Below, one piece after another: positions 7,273 through 16,060 of a stretch of 64,000 nucleotides of DNA. The notes beneath the pieces are model-generated. The model was given only the letters and a program-made list of their open reading frames with translations, made no database searches and was not told the origin of the DNA. A program made the translations under genes and the position numbers. The stretch is from Saccharopolyspora sp. SCSIO 74807 (GTDB lineage Bacteria > Actinomycetota > Actinomycetes > Mycobacteriales > Pseudonocardiaceae): assembly GCF_037023755.1 (NCBI RefSeq), contig NZ_CP146100.1, positions 1,800,501 to 1,864,500 of the forward strand, in the 5' to 3' direction. The stretch's first letter is position 1, and each line of letters opens with the position of its first letter.

Positions 7273-8625
7273 TCAGTAGGTCAGCGCCATCCCCGGGTCG
7301 GCGAGCAGCGCGCCGACGTCGGCGAGGAACCGCGAGCCCTGCTGGCCGTCGACCACCCGGTGGTCGAAGCTCAGCGCCAGCTGGCACACCTTGCGCGGCA
7401 CGACCTGGCCGTCGACGACCCACGGCAGGTCCCGGACCGCGCCGAACGCGAGGATCGCCGACTCCCCCGGATTCAGGATCGGGGTACCGGTGTCCACGCC
7501 GAACACGCCGACGTTGGTGATCGTGATCGTGCCGCCGACCAGGTCCGCCGGAGCGGTCTTGCCGTCGCGCGCGGTCGTGGTCAACTCCTGCAGCGCAGCC
7601 GCGAGCGATCGCAGCGACATGCCGTCGGCGTCGCGGACCTTCGGCACCACCAGGCCGCGCGGCGTGGCCGCCGCGACCCCGAGGTGCACGTAGTCCTTGT
7701 AGACGATCTCACCGGCGGCTTCGTCCCAGGTCGCGTTGACGTCCGGAGTCCGGCGCACGGCCAGGCACAGCGCCTTCGCGGCGAACGCCAGCGGAGTGAT
7801 CTTCACGTCCCGGAACTCCGGGTCCGACTTGAGCCGCTCGCGCAGCTGCATCATCGGCGTCACGTCGACCGTGAGGAACTCCGTGACGTGCGGTGCGGTG
7901 AAGGCGCTCTGCACCATTGCCTGGGCGGTGGCCTTGCGGACGCCCTTGATCGGTACCCGGTGCTCCCGGGCTCCGGTCGCGGGTTCGGCGGGTGCCGGTC
8001 GCGCGGCCGTTTCGACGTCCTCGCGGGTGATCACTCCGCCCGCGCCGGACCCGGTCAGCGCGCGCAGGTCCACGCCCAGGTCCTTGGCGAGCTTGCGCAC
8101 CGGCGGCTTCGCCTGCGGAACCGAGCCGGATTCCGGCTCGACCCGCTTGGACGGCGGGGACCAGCTCGCGGCCGGTTCCTCCTGCAACGCCACCGGGGCG
8201 CCCTGCATCGCGCCCTGCAACGCCTCCTGCGCGGTGTCCGCGCTGGCGGGCGCCTTGCGCGGGCGGCGCTTGGAACTGGTGGCCTGCGGCCCGTAACCGA
8301 CCAGGTTCGGCGTGGCGTCCTGGTCGGTCCGCTGCGGTGCACCGTTCGCGGGCGGCGCCGCAGGCGCGTCGGCGCCGTCGGGGTCCAGGTCGATCGAGAT
8401 GATCGGCGTGCCGACCTCGACGGTCTGCCCCGGCTCGGCGAGCAGTTCGACCACCTTGCCGGAGTAGGCGCACGGCAGCTCGACCGCCGCCTTGGCCGTC
8501 TCGATCTCCACGAACACCTGGTTCACCGCGACCGCGTCGCCGGGCGCCACCTTCCAGCCGAGGATCTCGGCCTCGGTGAGCCCTTCCCCGACGTCCGGTA
8601 GCGGGAAGTGCTTGAGCTGCGGCAT
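7273..8625 (-). CDS. bkdC: Branched-chain 2-oxo acid dehydrogenase E2 (dihydrolipoamide acyltransferase)
   Basis: Core of the 2-oxo acid dehydrogenase complex, moving acyl groups from E1 to CoA; 450 residues. It has one lipoyl domain (1-80) with the lipoylated Lys about residue 45 in EIETAKAAVELP (most relatives have ETDKA), then an Ala/Pro-rich linker. The peripheral-subunit binding domain is VRKLAKDLGVDLRALTGSG. The catalytic domain ends in LSFDHRVVDGQQGSRFL with the HxxxDG acyltransferase motif. It is the third gene of an E1alpha-E1beta-E2 operon, 12 bases after E1beta. A single lipoyl domain and E1 split into alpha and beta favour a branched-chain over a pyruvate enzyme; this is inferred. 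Confidence 0.9.
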   Translation of the reverse strand: MPQLKHFPLPDVGEGLTEAEILGWKVAPGDAVAVNQVFVEIETAKAAVELPCAYSGKVVELLAEPGQTVEVGTPIISIDLDPDGADAPAAPPANGAPQRTDQDATPNLVGYGPQATSSKRRPRKAPASADTAQEALQGAMQGAPVALQEEPAASWSPPSKRVEPESGSVPQAKPPVRKLAKDLGVDLRALTGSGAGGVITREDVETAARPAPAEPATGAREHRVPIKGVRKATAQAMVQSAFTAPHVTEFLTVDVTPMMQLRERLKSDPEFRDVKITPLAFAAKALCLAVRRTPDVNATWDEAAGEIVYKDYVHLGVAAATPRGLVVPKVRDADGMSLRSLAAALQELTTTARDGKTAPADLVGGTITITNVGVFGVDTGTPILNPGESAILAFGAVRDLPWVVDGQVVPRKVCQLALSFDHRVVDGQQGSRFLADVGALLADPGMALTY

Positions 8626-8637
8626 CGAACGCTCCCC

Positions 8638-9666
8638 TCAGAACGCCAGCGAGCGGTCGACGGCGTCGAGCACCCGGTCGAGATCGGGCAGGTAGTGCTT
8701 CTCCAGCTTGCTCGGCGGGTACGGGGAGTCGAAGCCGGTCGCCCGCAGCACCGGCGCCTCCAGCGAGTAGAAGCACTCCTGCTGCACGCGGGTGGTGATC
8801 TCCGAGGTGATCGACGACTCCGGCGGCGCCTCGCTGGCCAGCACCAGCCTGCCGGTGCGGCGCACCGACTCGAACACCGGGCCCAGGTCCAGCGGAGACA
8901 GCGTGCGCAGGTCGATTACCTCCAGCTCGGTGCCCTCCTCGGCGGCGGCGTCCGCCGCCGTGAGGCAGGTCGACACCAGCGGCCCGTACGCGGCCAGCGT
9001 CGCCGACGTGCCCCGGCGCAGCACGCGCGAGCTGAACAGCGGCGGTGGCTCGGCGGCCACGTCCAGCTCGGCCTTCTCGTAGTAGCGCCGCTTCGGCTCG
9101 AAGAACAGCACCGGATCGTCGCTGGCGATCGCCTGCTGCAACATCCAGTAGGCGTCGGCCGGGTTCGAGCAGGCGACCACTCGCAGCCCGCCGACGTGCG
9201 CGAACAGCGACTCCGGCGACTCCGAGTGGTGCTCCACCCCGCCGATGCCGCCGCCGAACGGCACCCGCACCACGACCGGCATCTTGACCTTGCCCTGGCT
9301 GCGGTAGTGCAGCTTCGCCAGCTGCGAGACGATCTGGTCGAAGCCGGGGAAGATGAACCCGTCGAACTGGATCTCGCAGACCGGGCGGAAGCCGCGGATG
9401 GCCAGTCCGACCGCGGTGCCGATGATCCCGGCCTCGGCCAGCGGGGTGTCCAGCACGCGGTGCTGCCCGAAGTCCTTCTGCAGGCCGTCGGTGACCCGGA
9501 AGACACCGCCGAGCTTGCCCACGTCCTCGCCCATGATCAGGACTTTCGGGTCGCTCTCCAGCGCGGCGCGCAGGCCCATGTTCAGGCTCTTCGCCAGCGT
9601 CGCCGTCCGCGCGGTCTGGTCGGTGCGGGCGCCGTTGCCGGCGCGTTCCATCGCGGGCGCGGCCAT
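8638..9666 (-). CDS. bkdB: 2-oxo acid dehydrogenase E1 beta subunit
   Basis: Transketolase-like beta half of the heterotetrameric E1, 342 residues. It has LNMGLRAALESDPKVLIMGEDVG near the N-terminus, HHSESPESLFAHVGGLRVV, FFEPKRRYYEKAELD, and a C-terminal transketolase domain (EVIDLRTLSPLDLGPVFESV). The ATG at 9666 overlaps the E1alpha stop (TGATG) and has GAGGAGG upstream, so the pair is translationally coupled as expected for 1:1 subunits. With E1alpha it binds thiamine diphosphate and decarboxylates branched-chain 2-oxo acids, supplying starters for branched fatty acids in actinomycetes (family knowledge). Confidence 0.92.
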   Translation of the reverse strand: MAAPAMERAGNGARTDQTARTATLAKSLNMGLRAALESDPKVLIMGEDVGKLGGVFRVTDGLQKDFGQHRVLDTPLAEAGIIGTAVGLAIRGFRPVCEIQFDGFIFPGFDQIVSQLAKLHYRSQGKVKMPVVVRVPFGGGIGGVEHHSESPESLFAHVGGLRVVACSNPADAYWMLQQAIASDDPVLFFEPKRRYYEKAELDVAAEPPPLFSSRVLRRGTSATLAAYGPLVSTCLTAADAAAEEGTELEVIDLRTLSPLDLGPVFESVRRTGRLVLASEAPPESSITSEITTRVQQECFYSLEAPVLRATGFDSPYPPSKLEKHYLPDLDRVLDAVDRSLAF

Positions 9667-10901
9667 CAGCGCACACCTCCTCGCGGTTGGTCGGCGAAGC
9701 CGTCCAAGTAGTTCAGGTAGCCCTCCCGCTGGGCGTCCAGTTCGGGACTGGGCTGGGCGTAGACCTCGGAGAAGATCCGTTCCGGATCCGGCTCGGGCAT
9801 GGCGAAGCAGAACTCGCGGAACCGGGCGGCCAGTTCGTCGGACTCGGCCTGCACGCCGTCGAAGAAGTCCTGATCCGCGAGCTGCTCGCGCACCAGGTGC
9901 ACCCGCAGCCGCTCGATCGGGTCCTTGAGCTTCCACGCCTCGAGCTCGTCGGCGAGCCGGTAGCGGGTCGGGTCGTCGCTGCTGGTGTGCGCGTCCATCC
10001 GGTAGGTGAACGCTTCGACCAGCACCGGCCCGTTGCCGTGCCTGCACTCGTCCAGCGCCCAGCGCGAGACCGCGAGGCTGGCCAGCACGTCGTTGCCGTC
10101 GACGCGGATGCCGGGGAAGCCGTAGCCGCCCGCGCGCTCGTACAGCGGGCTGCGGGTCTGGCGCTCCACCGGCTCGGAGATCGCCCACTGGTTGTTCTGG
10201 CAGAACAGCACCAGCGGCGCGTCGTAGACCGAACCCCAGACCATCGCCTCGTGCACGTCGCCCTGGCTGGTCGCGCCGTCGCCGAAGAAGCACATGGTGG
10301 CCTCGCCGTCGTCGTCGCCGACCTTGCCCTCGAACTTCTGGCCCATCGCGTAGCCGGCCGCGTTCAGCGCCTGGTTGCCGATGACGATCGTGTACAGGTG
10401 CATCCCGGTGGCCACCGGGTCCCAGCTGCCGTGGTCGGTGCCGCGGAAGATGCCCAGCAGCTCGGTCGGGTCCAGCCCGCGGCACCACGCGATCCCGTGC
10501 TCGCGGTAGCTGGGGAAGGCCATGTCCCGCGGGCGCAGCGCGCGGCCCGCGCCGATCTGCGCGGCCTCCTGGCCCAGCAGCGGCACCCAGATGCCCAGCT
10601 GGCCCTGGCGCTGCAGCGCATTGCCTTCGCGGTCGAAGCGGCGCACCAGCACCATGTCGCGGTACAGCCCGCGCAGCTGCTCGTCGCCGATGTCCAGGCC
10701 GAAGTCGGGGTGGTGCACCCGCTGGCCTTCCGGGGTGAGGAGCTGAACCAGGTCGGCTCCACCTTCGCTCGTCGCGCGCAAGCCCGCGATCACCTGCTCC
10801 CGTGTGGGTTTCGCTGCGGTAGCGGCAGGGGGGCCGGTGGCGACGTCGTTGTCGTGCTCGTCTCCTGGTCGGAGCGGTCGCGTCCAGTGTTCCGGGGACA
10901 T
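9666..10901 (-). CDS. bkdA: 2-oxo acid dehydrogenase E1 alpha subunit
   Basis: Thiamine-diphosphate-binding half of E1, 411 residues. The TPP motif runs from FFGDGATSQGDVHEAM to CQNNQWAISEP (the GDG to NN signature). PSYREHGIAW and YRMDAHTSSDDPTRYR are characteristic of branched-chain E1alpha. An extra ~60-residue disordered N-terminus (TGPPAATAAKPTREQ) precedes the fold. AGGAG lies before the ATG at 10901. It is the first gene of the operon; the promoter is in the 429-base spacer shared with the M20 peptidase gene. A BkdR/Lrp-type regulator often controls such operons, but none is in the window. Confidence 0.92.
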   Translation of the reverse strand: MSPEHWTRPLRPGDEHDNDVATGPPAATAAKPTREQVIAGLRATSEGGADLVQLLTPEGQRVHHPDFGLDIGDEQLRGLYRDMVLVRRFDREGNALQRQGQLGIWVPLLGQEAAQIGAGRALRPRDMAFPSYREHGIAWCRGLDPTELLGIFRGTDHGSWDPVATGMHLYTIVIGNQALNAAGYAMGQKFEGKVGDDDGEATMCFFGDGATSQGDVHEAMVWGSVYDAPLVLFCQNNQWAISEPVERQTRSPLYERAGGYGFPGIRVDGNDVLASLAVSRWALDECRHGNGPVLVEAFTYRMDAHTSSDDPTRYRLADELEAWKLKDPIERLRVHLVREQLADQDFFDGVQAESDELAARFREFCFAMPEPDPERIFSEVYAQPSPELDAQREGYLNYLDGFADQPRGGVR

Positions 10902-11330
10902 GCGGATCTCCTATATGTCACGCCGGGCGGCCGCTTGTGGCGACGCTGCCCGGCAACCCCGGCCGGGACCGTGCGACCGGGGTTGGGGCCGCGCGGGTTC
11001 TCGACCGGGAGCGGTTGGATCGCTCTGGGCCAATCCTGGCACGGAAATCCCCGGATCAGTGAGCCCTGCCACAGGGGCGAACGCCGCGCGCGACGCGCCC
11101 GGAGATCGTCCCGCGGCGCACCGTAGTTCGCGGTCGGCGAGGCCAAAACGCCAGGTCATCAAAGCAATGGGCGTCCGAATGACGTGCTTGGAACGATCGC
11201 GGTACCGACACTGCGGGCGAATGATCATCGACCTCCGTTGGAAATTGCCAACGTTGCCGGTCGTGCCCGGCGTTCCGGTCGCGGCGAGCGCCGGGCCTGC
11301 TGCGCGTGCTGCGGGCATACGATCGCGAAC
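10902..11330. other. Divergent promoter region bkd / M20 peptidase
   Basis: No supported gene in these 429 bases. It should contain both promoters. The clearest structure is an inverted repeat at 11236-11253 close to the peptidase gene. Confidence 0.5.
11236..11253. promoter_or_regulatory. Inverted repeat with AT-rich centre, candidate operator
   Basis: CGTTGG-AAATTG-CCAACG, 6-bp perfect arms, 78 bases upstream of the peptidase start. The AT-rich centre stands out in this GC-rich DNA. Confidence 0.45.
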
Positions 11331-12746
11331 ATGGATCGTTCCGCCGTGCGCAAGACCGTGCAGCAGGCGTGGCAGGACTCGGTGCTGCCCAGCCTCAGCG
11401 ACCTCGTCCGGATTCCGGCGGTATCGCCGGCCTACGACGCGGACTGGGCGGCCGGCGGCCGCCTCGACGCCGCGATCGCGCACGTGCGCGACGGGATCGC
11501 GGCGCGCGGGATCCCCGGCGCGCACCTCGAAGAAGTCCGGTTGCCCGGGCGCACCCCGCTGCTGCTGGTGGACATCCCGGCCAGTGCCGGAGCCGTGCAG
11601 GAGACCGTGCTGCTCTACGGCCACCTGGACAAGCAGCCGCCGGTCGGAGGCTGGTCGGAGGGCCTGGACCCGTGGACGCCGGTGGTGCGCGACGGCCGCC
11701 TCTACGGGCGCGGCAGCGTCGACGACGGCTATGCGCCCTACGCCGCGATCAGCGCCATCGAAGCCGTGCGCGCGCACGGCGGCTCGCACGCGCGATGCGT
11801 GCTGGTGCTGGAGACCGGTGAGGAGTCCGGCAGCCCGGACATGCCCGCCTACGTGGCGCACCTGGCCGACCGGCTCGGGCACGTGTCGCTGGTGGTGTGC
11901 CTGGATTCCGGTGCGGCGGACTACCGGCGGTTGTGGCTGACGACCTCGCTGCGCGGGGACGTGCGGGTGGGCGTGCAGGTGCGGGTGCTCGACAGCGGCC
12001 AGCACTCCGGCATGGCCAGCGGAATCGTGCCGAGCTCGTTCCGCGTCCTGCGCAGCCTGCTGGACCGGGTCGAGGACTCCGCTACCGGCGAAGTGCTGCT
12101 GCCGGAGCTGAACGTGCAGATCCCGCCCAACCGCGTCGCCGAGGCTCGCGCGGCGATCGAAGCCGTGCCCGGCATGACCCGTGACTCGGTGCCCACCAGG
12201 GAAGGGATGCGCCCGGTCAGCGAGGACGAGGTCGAACTCGCGTTGAACAACACCTGGCGCCCCGCGGTGTCGGTCATCGGCGCGGAGGGGCTACCGGCGC
12301 TGGCGGACGCGGGCAACGTGCTGCGCCCGTTCACCACGCTCGCGCTGAGCGTGCGCACTCCGCCGACCACGGACCCGGAGACCGCGCTGGAGGCGCTGCG
12401 CAAGGCGCTGTCCACGGACGTGCCCTACGGCGCCGAAGTGACCTTCCCGCTCTCCGACGGCGCCGCGGGCTGGAACGCCCCGGAAGTCGAGCCGTGGCTG
12501 TCCGAGGCGCTGGACGAGGTCAGCGACGACGTGTTCGAGGGCGGCTGGCGCACCATGGGCGTCGGCGGATCCATCCCGCTGATGGGCATCCTGCAGGACG
12601 CCTACCCGGACGCCCAGTTCGTGGTGACCGGGGCGCTGGGGCCGGGCAGCAACGCCCACGTGCCGGACGAATCGCTGGACCTCGCCTACGCGGCCAAGGT
12701 CAGCACCGCGATCGCCTACGCACTGGACGCGCACGCCCGGCGCTGA
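11331..12746 (+). CDS. M20 family metallopeptidase (dipeptidase-like)
   Basis: Zinc-dependent cytosolic exopeptidase/dipeptidase, 471 residues, normal for M20 dipeptidases. Metal-site motifs are visible: LLYGHLDKQPP (first His ligand), GRGSVDDGYAPY (bridging Asp), LETGEESGSPD (catalytic Glu pair) and, near the C-terminus, GPGSNAHVPDESLDLAYAAK with the last His ligand. The dimerisation domain lies between. The ATG at 11331 opens the conserved fold; upstream in-frame codons are unsupported. It stands alone, divergent from the bkd operon. The substrate is unknown; the family contains dipeptidases and acyl-amino acid hydrolases. Confidence 0.88.
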   Translation: MDRSAVRKTVQQAWQDSVLPSLSDLVRIPAVSPAYDADWAAGGRLDAAIAHVRDGIAARGIPGAHLEEVRLPGRTPLLLVDIPASAGAVQETVLLYGHLDKQPPVGGWSEGLDPWTPVVRDGRLYGRGSVDDGYAPYAAISAIEAVRAHGGSHARCVLVLETGEESGSPDMPAYVAHLADRLGHVSLVVCLDSGAADYRRLWLTTSLRGDVRVGVQVRVLDSGQHSGMASGIVPSSFRVLRSLLDRVEDSATGEVLLPELNVQIPPNRVAEARAAIEAVPGMTRDSVPTREGMRPVSEDEVELALNNTWRPAVSVIGAEGLPALADAGNVLRPFTTLALSVRTPPTTDPETALEALRKALSTDVPYGAEVTFPLSDGAAGWNAPEVEPWLSEALDEVSDDVFEGGWRTMGVGGSIPLMGILQDAYPDAQFVVTGALGPGSNAHVPDESLDLAYAAKVSTAIAYALDAHARR

Positions 12747-12755
12747 GCCGCTCGA

Positions 12756-12941
12756 TCAGTAGGAGTTCTTGGGCATCACGATCCACAGCACGATGTAGAG
12801 CACGAACTGCGGGCCCGGCAGCAGGCACGACAGGATGAACAGGAACCGCACCAGGCCGGTCTTCATGCCGAACCGGTCGGCCAGCCCGGCGCACACCCCC
12901 GCGATCAAAGTGCCGTGCTTGGGTCGGGTCAGGCTGCTCAT
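12756..12941 (-). CDS. PspC-domain small membrane protein
   Basis: 61 residues, MSSLTRPKHGTLIAGVCAGL, DRFGMKTGLVR, then one hydrophobic helix and VLWIVMPKN. This is the complete minimal PspC domain seen in many actinobacterial stress or membrane proteins. The start at 12941 has GGAGGA upstream and opens at the domain boundary; longer frames to 13004 have no ribosome site. It converges on the M20 peptidase gene (9 bases apart). Its function is probably envelope-stress related by family; no PspA partner is nearby. Confidence 0.85.
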   Translation of the reverse strand: MSSLTRPKHGTLIAGVCAGLADRFGMKTGLVRFLFILSCLLPGPQFVLYIVLWIVMPKNSY

Positions 12942-13071
12942 CGTCTCCTCCTGCTTCGGTGATCGTTTGCGGTAATCGTGCAAGATTGCGACGACCTGCC
13001 GCATCGGGGGCCACCCGGAGACCGCGCGGGGCCGTCCAGTACAACGCGCGGCAGCCCGACCCGTTCGCCGC

Positions 13072-13863
13072 TCAGTGCGAGAGCTCGACGACCAAGCCCG
13101 GGTAGTCGGTCCCGTCGAGCGGGAGGTTCTCGGTCCGCTCGAAGGCGAAGTCGGCGCTGTTGAACACGTGCTGCACCGAGCCGTCGCCGGTCCGCACCCA
13201 ACCGCTGGGCACGCAGTCCTGCACGTCCGGTGCCGCGCCGTGGCGCAGGTTCAAATCGCCGCCGAGCACCGTCGGCCTGCCCAGGCCGGTGGCCACCTCG
13301 CTGAGCTCCGCGCACTGCTGCGCGGCGACCTGCGGATCGGCCGCCGAAAGCTGCGAGGTGCAGGCCGCGAACGAGGAGAACGGTGCGCACAGCGCGACCC
13401 GCTGCTGCCCGGTGCCGTCCTGCGCGGTGAAGACCTGCTCGGTGACCGCGCCGCTGACCGCTCCGAGGTCGGGGTGGGCGAGCACCGCGATGCCGTAGTC
13501 GCCGCGGCCGTCGGTGCAGGCCGCCGGCGCGCCGTCGGCGGCACGCGCCGGGGTGAATTCGGCGTGGTAACCGGTTTCGCGGGTCATCTTCGTGACGTCG
13601 TGCGCGCAGACCTCGTTGATCGTGACGATCCTCGGGGCGCGCTCCCGCACGGCTGCGATCCCGGACTCGACCGCGTTGCCCGTCGAGGGGCACTCCGCGG
13701 AACCGCTGTGGCAAACGTTGAGCTGCAGCACATCGAACCCGGCTGCGGGCGCGGCCGTCGCGGTGTCCGCGGCGGCCGGTACGGCGAAGCCCACGCAGGC
13801 GAGCAACGCGCCCGCGAGCGAGAGCCGCCGGGCTACTCCGCTGGATAAGTGGCCGTCGGTCAT
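13072..13863 (-). CDS. Secreted endonuclease/exonuclease/phosphatase-fold protein
   Basis: 263 residues with a Sec signal peptide (hydrophobic SLAGALLACVGFAVPAAADTA). The mature protein has EEP-superfamily marks: DVLQLNVCHSG, IVTINEVCAHD (metal-binding Glu), TVLGGDLNLRHG (Asp/Asn) and VFNSADFAFERTE near the C-terminus. It is likely an exported hydrolase of phosphodiesters or phosphomonoesters. AAGGAG precedes the ATG at 13863. Codon 6 is TTA, rare in such DNA. Several Cys suggest disulphides. Exact substrate unknown. Confidence 0.82.
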   Translation of the reverse strand: MTDGHLSSGVARRLSLAGALLACVGFAVPAAADTATAAPAAGFDVLQLNVCHSGSAECPSTGNAVESGIAAVRERAPRIVTINEVCAHDVTKMTRETGYHAEFTPARAADGAPAACTDGRGDYGIAVLAHPDLGAVSGAVTEQVFTAQDGTGQQRVALCAPFSSFAACTSQLSAADPQVAAQQCAELSEVATGLGRPTVLGGDLNLRHGAAPDVQDCVPSGWVRTGDGSVQHVFNSADFAFERTENLPLDGTDYPGLVVELSH

Positions 13864-14391
13864 CGACCTGATCTCCTTGTTCTCGTCTCGGCGGTGTCGT
13901 TCCCCTGTCGACGGCGCAGTCTGCCGAAGCTCACGGTCGTTCGACAGCGGCCGAATCGGCCATTGCGGTGTTCGTCTTTCCCACACATTTCCGCAAAAGT
14001 GGGAATCGGCCGGAAAAAGTGATCACGGCGGACGGCTCCGACCGGTGCAGCGGGACGGTCCGAATGGAGCAACCTCGTAGCTGCGGAGGTGATCTTGCAG
14101 CGCACGAGTTTAGCTCCGCGTGGTGAACTTTCTGTTGACCGGCCACGATCGGCGCATGAAACTACAGCCGCGATCTCGGTCGGGACGCAACTACGACGTG
14201 CAACAGCAAGGCGGGCGGCGCGCGTTCTCGGCGAACCGCGCGGTTCGGTTCCGGCGGCACCGGCGTTTTCGCCCAGCAAGCCGAAAAATTGACTGATTCG
14301 AAACATCGCGCGGGAGAATCCGATCATTTCGAGTGGCAGGATCCGGAGCACTCGCGTTCTCGCCCACCAGGAGACCCACTTAGGAGACGTC
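13864..14391. other. Long divergent intergenic region
   Basis: 528 bases between the secreted EEP protein and the amino acid ABC operon. No frame has a convincing start and product. A 16-bp perfect palindrome lies at 14232-14247. A riboswitch was considered but no class could be matched by eye. Confidence 0.45.
14232..14247. promoter_or_regulatory. Perfect 16-bp palindrome upstream of the amino acid ABC operon
   Basis: CGAACCGC followed directly by GCGGTTCG, 145 bases before the transporter's first gene. It is a candidate operator; no regulator gene is adjacent. Confidence 0.45.
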
Positions 14392-15198
14392 GTGGCGCGT
14401 CGGAGAACTTGGAAAGCGCTCGCCCTGCTGCCCGTTCTGCTGCTCACCGCGGCGGGCTGCGCGAAGTCCATCGCCCCGGTCGGCGAGGACGGGCAGCTGC
14501 GGTTCACCCGCCCCGGCAAGCTCACCACCTGCACGCACCTGCCGTACGAGCCGTTCCAGTTCGTCCAGGACGGCAAGAAGGTCGGCTTCGACGTGGAACT
14601 GGTGGACTACATCGCCCGCGACCTGGGCCTGCAGCAGGAACTGTTCGACACGCCGTTCGAGGGCATCCAGTCCGGCGAGGCGCTCAACACCCGCAAGTGC
14701 GACGTGGCCGCCGCGGCGATCACGATCACGCCCACCCGGCAGCAGAACATGAACTTCTCCGACCCGTACTTCGACGCCGACCAGGCGCTGCTGGTCAAGA
14801 AGGGCGCCGCGGACAAGGAGCTGGCAGCGCTGCGCGGCAAGGTGCTGGGCGTGCAGCTCGGCACCACCGGCGAGGAGTACGCCAACGAGCACCGGGCCGA
14901 GTTCGGCTACCAGGTCCGCCAGTACGAGGACGTAGCGCTGCTGGAGTCCAGCGTGCAGAACGGCAGCGTCGACGCGGCGATCAACGACAACGGCGTGCTG
15001 CTGCACTTCGCCAAGAACAACCCGGACACCGAAGTGAGCACCGAGATCCCCACCGGGGAGAAGTACGGCATCGGCGTGCAGCAGGGCAACGGGCCGCTGC
15101 TGGCGAAGGTCAACGAGTCGTTGGCCAAGGCCAAGGCCGACGGCGAGTACGACCGGATCTACCAGAAGTGGATCGGCAAGCCGCCGGACCGGCCATGA
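14392..15198 (+). CDS. Amino acid ABC transporter, substrate-binding lipoprotein
   Basis: Extracytoplasmic solute receptor, 268 residues, family 3 (polar amino acids). A lipoprotein signal ends in LLLTAAGC (lipid-anchored Cys about residue 23). Then LTTCTHLPYEPFQFVQDGKKVGFDVELVDYIARDLGL and ITITPTRQQNMNFSDPYFDADQALLV, both hallmarks of the GlnH/GluB group. GTG start at 14392 with TAGGAG just upstream. It is followed by one permease and one ATPase. The ligand is probably Glu, Gln or another polar amino acid; this is not determinable from sequence alone. Confidence 0.9.
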   Translation: MARRRTWKALALLPVLLLTAAGCAKSIAPVGEDGQLRFTRPGKLTTCTHLPYEPFQFVQDGKKVGFDVELVDYIARDLGLQQELFDTPFEGIQSGEALNTRKCDVAAAAITITPTRQQNMNFSDPYFDADQALLVKKGAADKELAALRGKVLGVQLGTTGEEYANEHRAEFGYQVRQYEDVALLESSVQNGSVDAAINDNGVLLHFAKNNPDTEVSTEIPTGEKYGIGVQQGNGPLLAKVNESLAKAKADGEYDRIYQKWIGKPPDRP

Positions 15199-15232
15199 GC
15201 GGCGGAACCACGGGACGAGGCCGGGGACGGCG

Positions 15233-16060
15233 ATGACCACGACCGACACCGCGACGGCGCCGCGGATGAGCAAGCGGCAGCGCAGCAAGATCACCCGCGG
15301 CGTGCAGTACGCGATCCTGGTGCTCGCGGCCGTGCTGCTGGCGATCTTCGCCGACTGGGGGCGGATCGCTTCGGCGTTCTTCGACGTCGAAGTCGCCGCC
15401 GCGCAATTCCCGGCGATCATCATCAGCGCGCTGCTGAACACCGTCGTCTACACCGCGCTCGGCTTCGGTTTCGGGCTGGTGCTGGGCGTGGTGCTCGCGC
15501 TGATGCGGTTGTCCTCGGTGGCGCCGTACCGGTGGATCGCCGCGGTCTACGTCGAGTTCTTCCGCGGCGTGCCCGCGCTGCTGGTGTTCATCGCGCTGGG
15601 CTACGGGGTGCCGATCGCGTTCCAGCTGGTCTTCGACATCTACTCCACGGTGATGTCGAGCCTGGGCCTGGTCGGCGCGGCCTACATGGCCGAGACGATC
15701 CGCGCCGGGGTGCAGGCGGTGCCCGCCGGGCAGGTCGAGGCGGCGCGCTCGCTGGGCATGTCCAGCGCCCGCGCGATGGTCACGGTGGTGATGCCGCAGG
15801 CGTTCCGGATCATCCTGCCGCCGCTGACGAACGAGCTGATCCTGCTCACCAAGGACTCGTCGCTGATCTACCTGCTCGGGTTGTCCACCGCGCAGTACGA
15901 GCTCGCGAAGTTCGGCCGCGCCGCGTTGACCCAGTACCAGTCGCTGACCCCGATCCTGCTGGCCGGGCTGTGCTACCTGATCATCACGATCCCGCTGTCG
16001 CGGTTGTCGAACCGGCTGGAGCGCCGCTACGGCGGCCGGGTCCCGTCGGGTACCCAATGA
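15233..16060 (+). CDS. Amino acid ABC transporter permease
   Basis: 275-residue inner-membrane permease of the His/Glu/Gln/Arg family, with several hydrophobic helices. The EAA loop is [40 protein letters not shown], which docks the ATPase. The operon has only one permease, so the channel is presumably a homodimer. Its stop overlaps the ATPase start (ATGA at 16057-16060), indicating translational coupling. A basic N-terminal tail (MSKRQRSKI) faces the cytosol. Confidence 0.9.
   Translation: MTTTDTATAPRMSKRQRSKITRGVQYAILVLAAVLLAIFADWGRIASAFFDVEVAAAQFPAIIISALLNTVVYTALGFGFGLVLGVVLALMRLSSVAPYRWIAAVYVEFFRGVPALLVFIALGYGVPIAFQLVFDIYSTVMSSLGLVGAAYMAETIRAGVQAVPAGQVEAARSLGMSSARAMVTVVMPQAFRIILPPLTNELILLTKDSSLIYLLGLSTAQYELAKFGRAALTQYQSLTPILLAGLCYLIITIPLSRLSNRLERRYGGRVPSGTQ

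Noticed and set aside
12938-13714. 258-codon minus-strand frame overlapping the EEP and PspC genes
   Set aside because: Overlaps both well-supported genes in another frame and has no domain or ribosome site.
13864-14391. Possible ydaO (c-di-AMP) or other riboswitch before the secreted EEP gene
   Set aside because: Some short GGGGAAC-like pieces on the minus strand, but I could not align the conserved core by eye.
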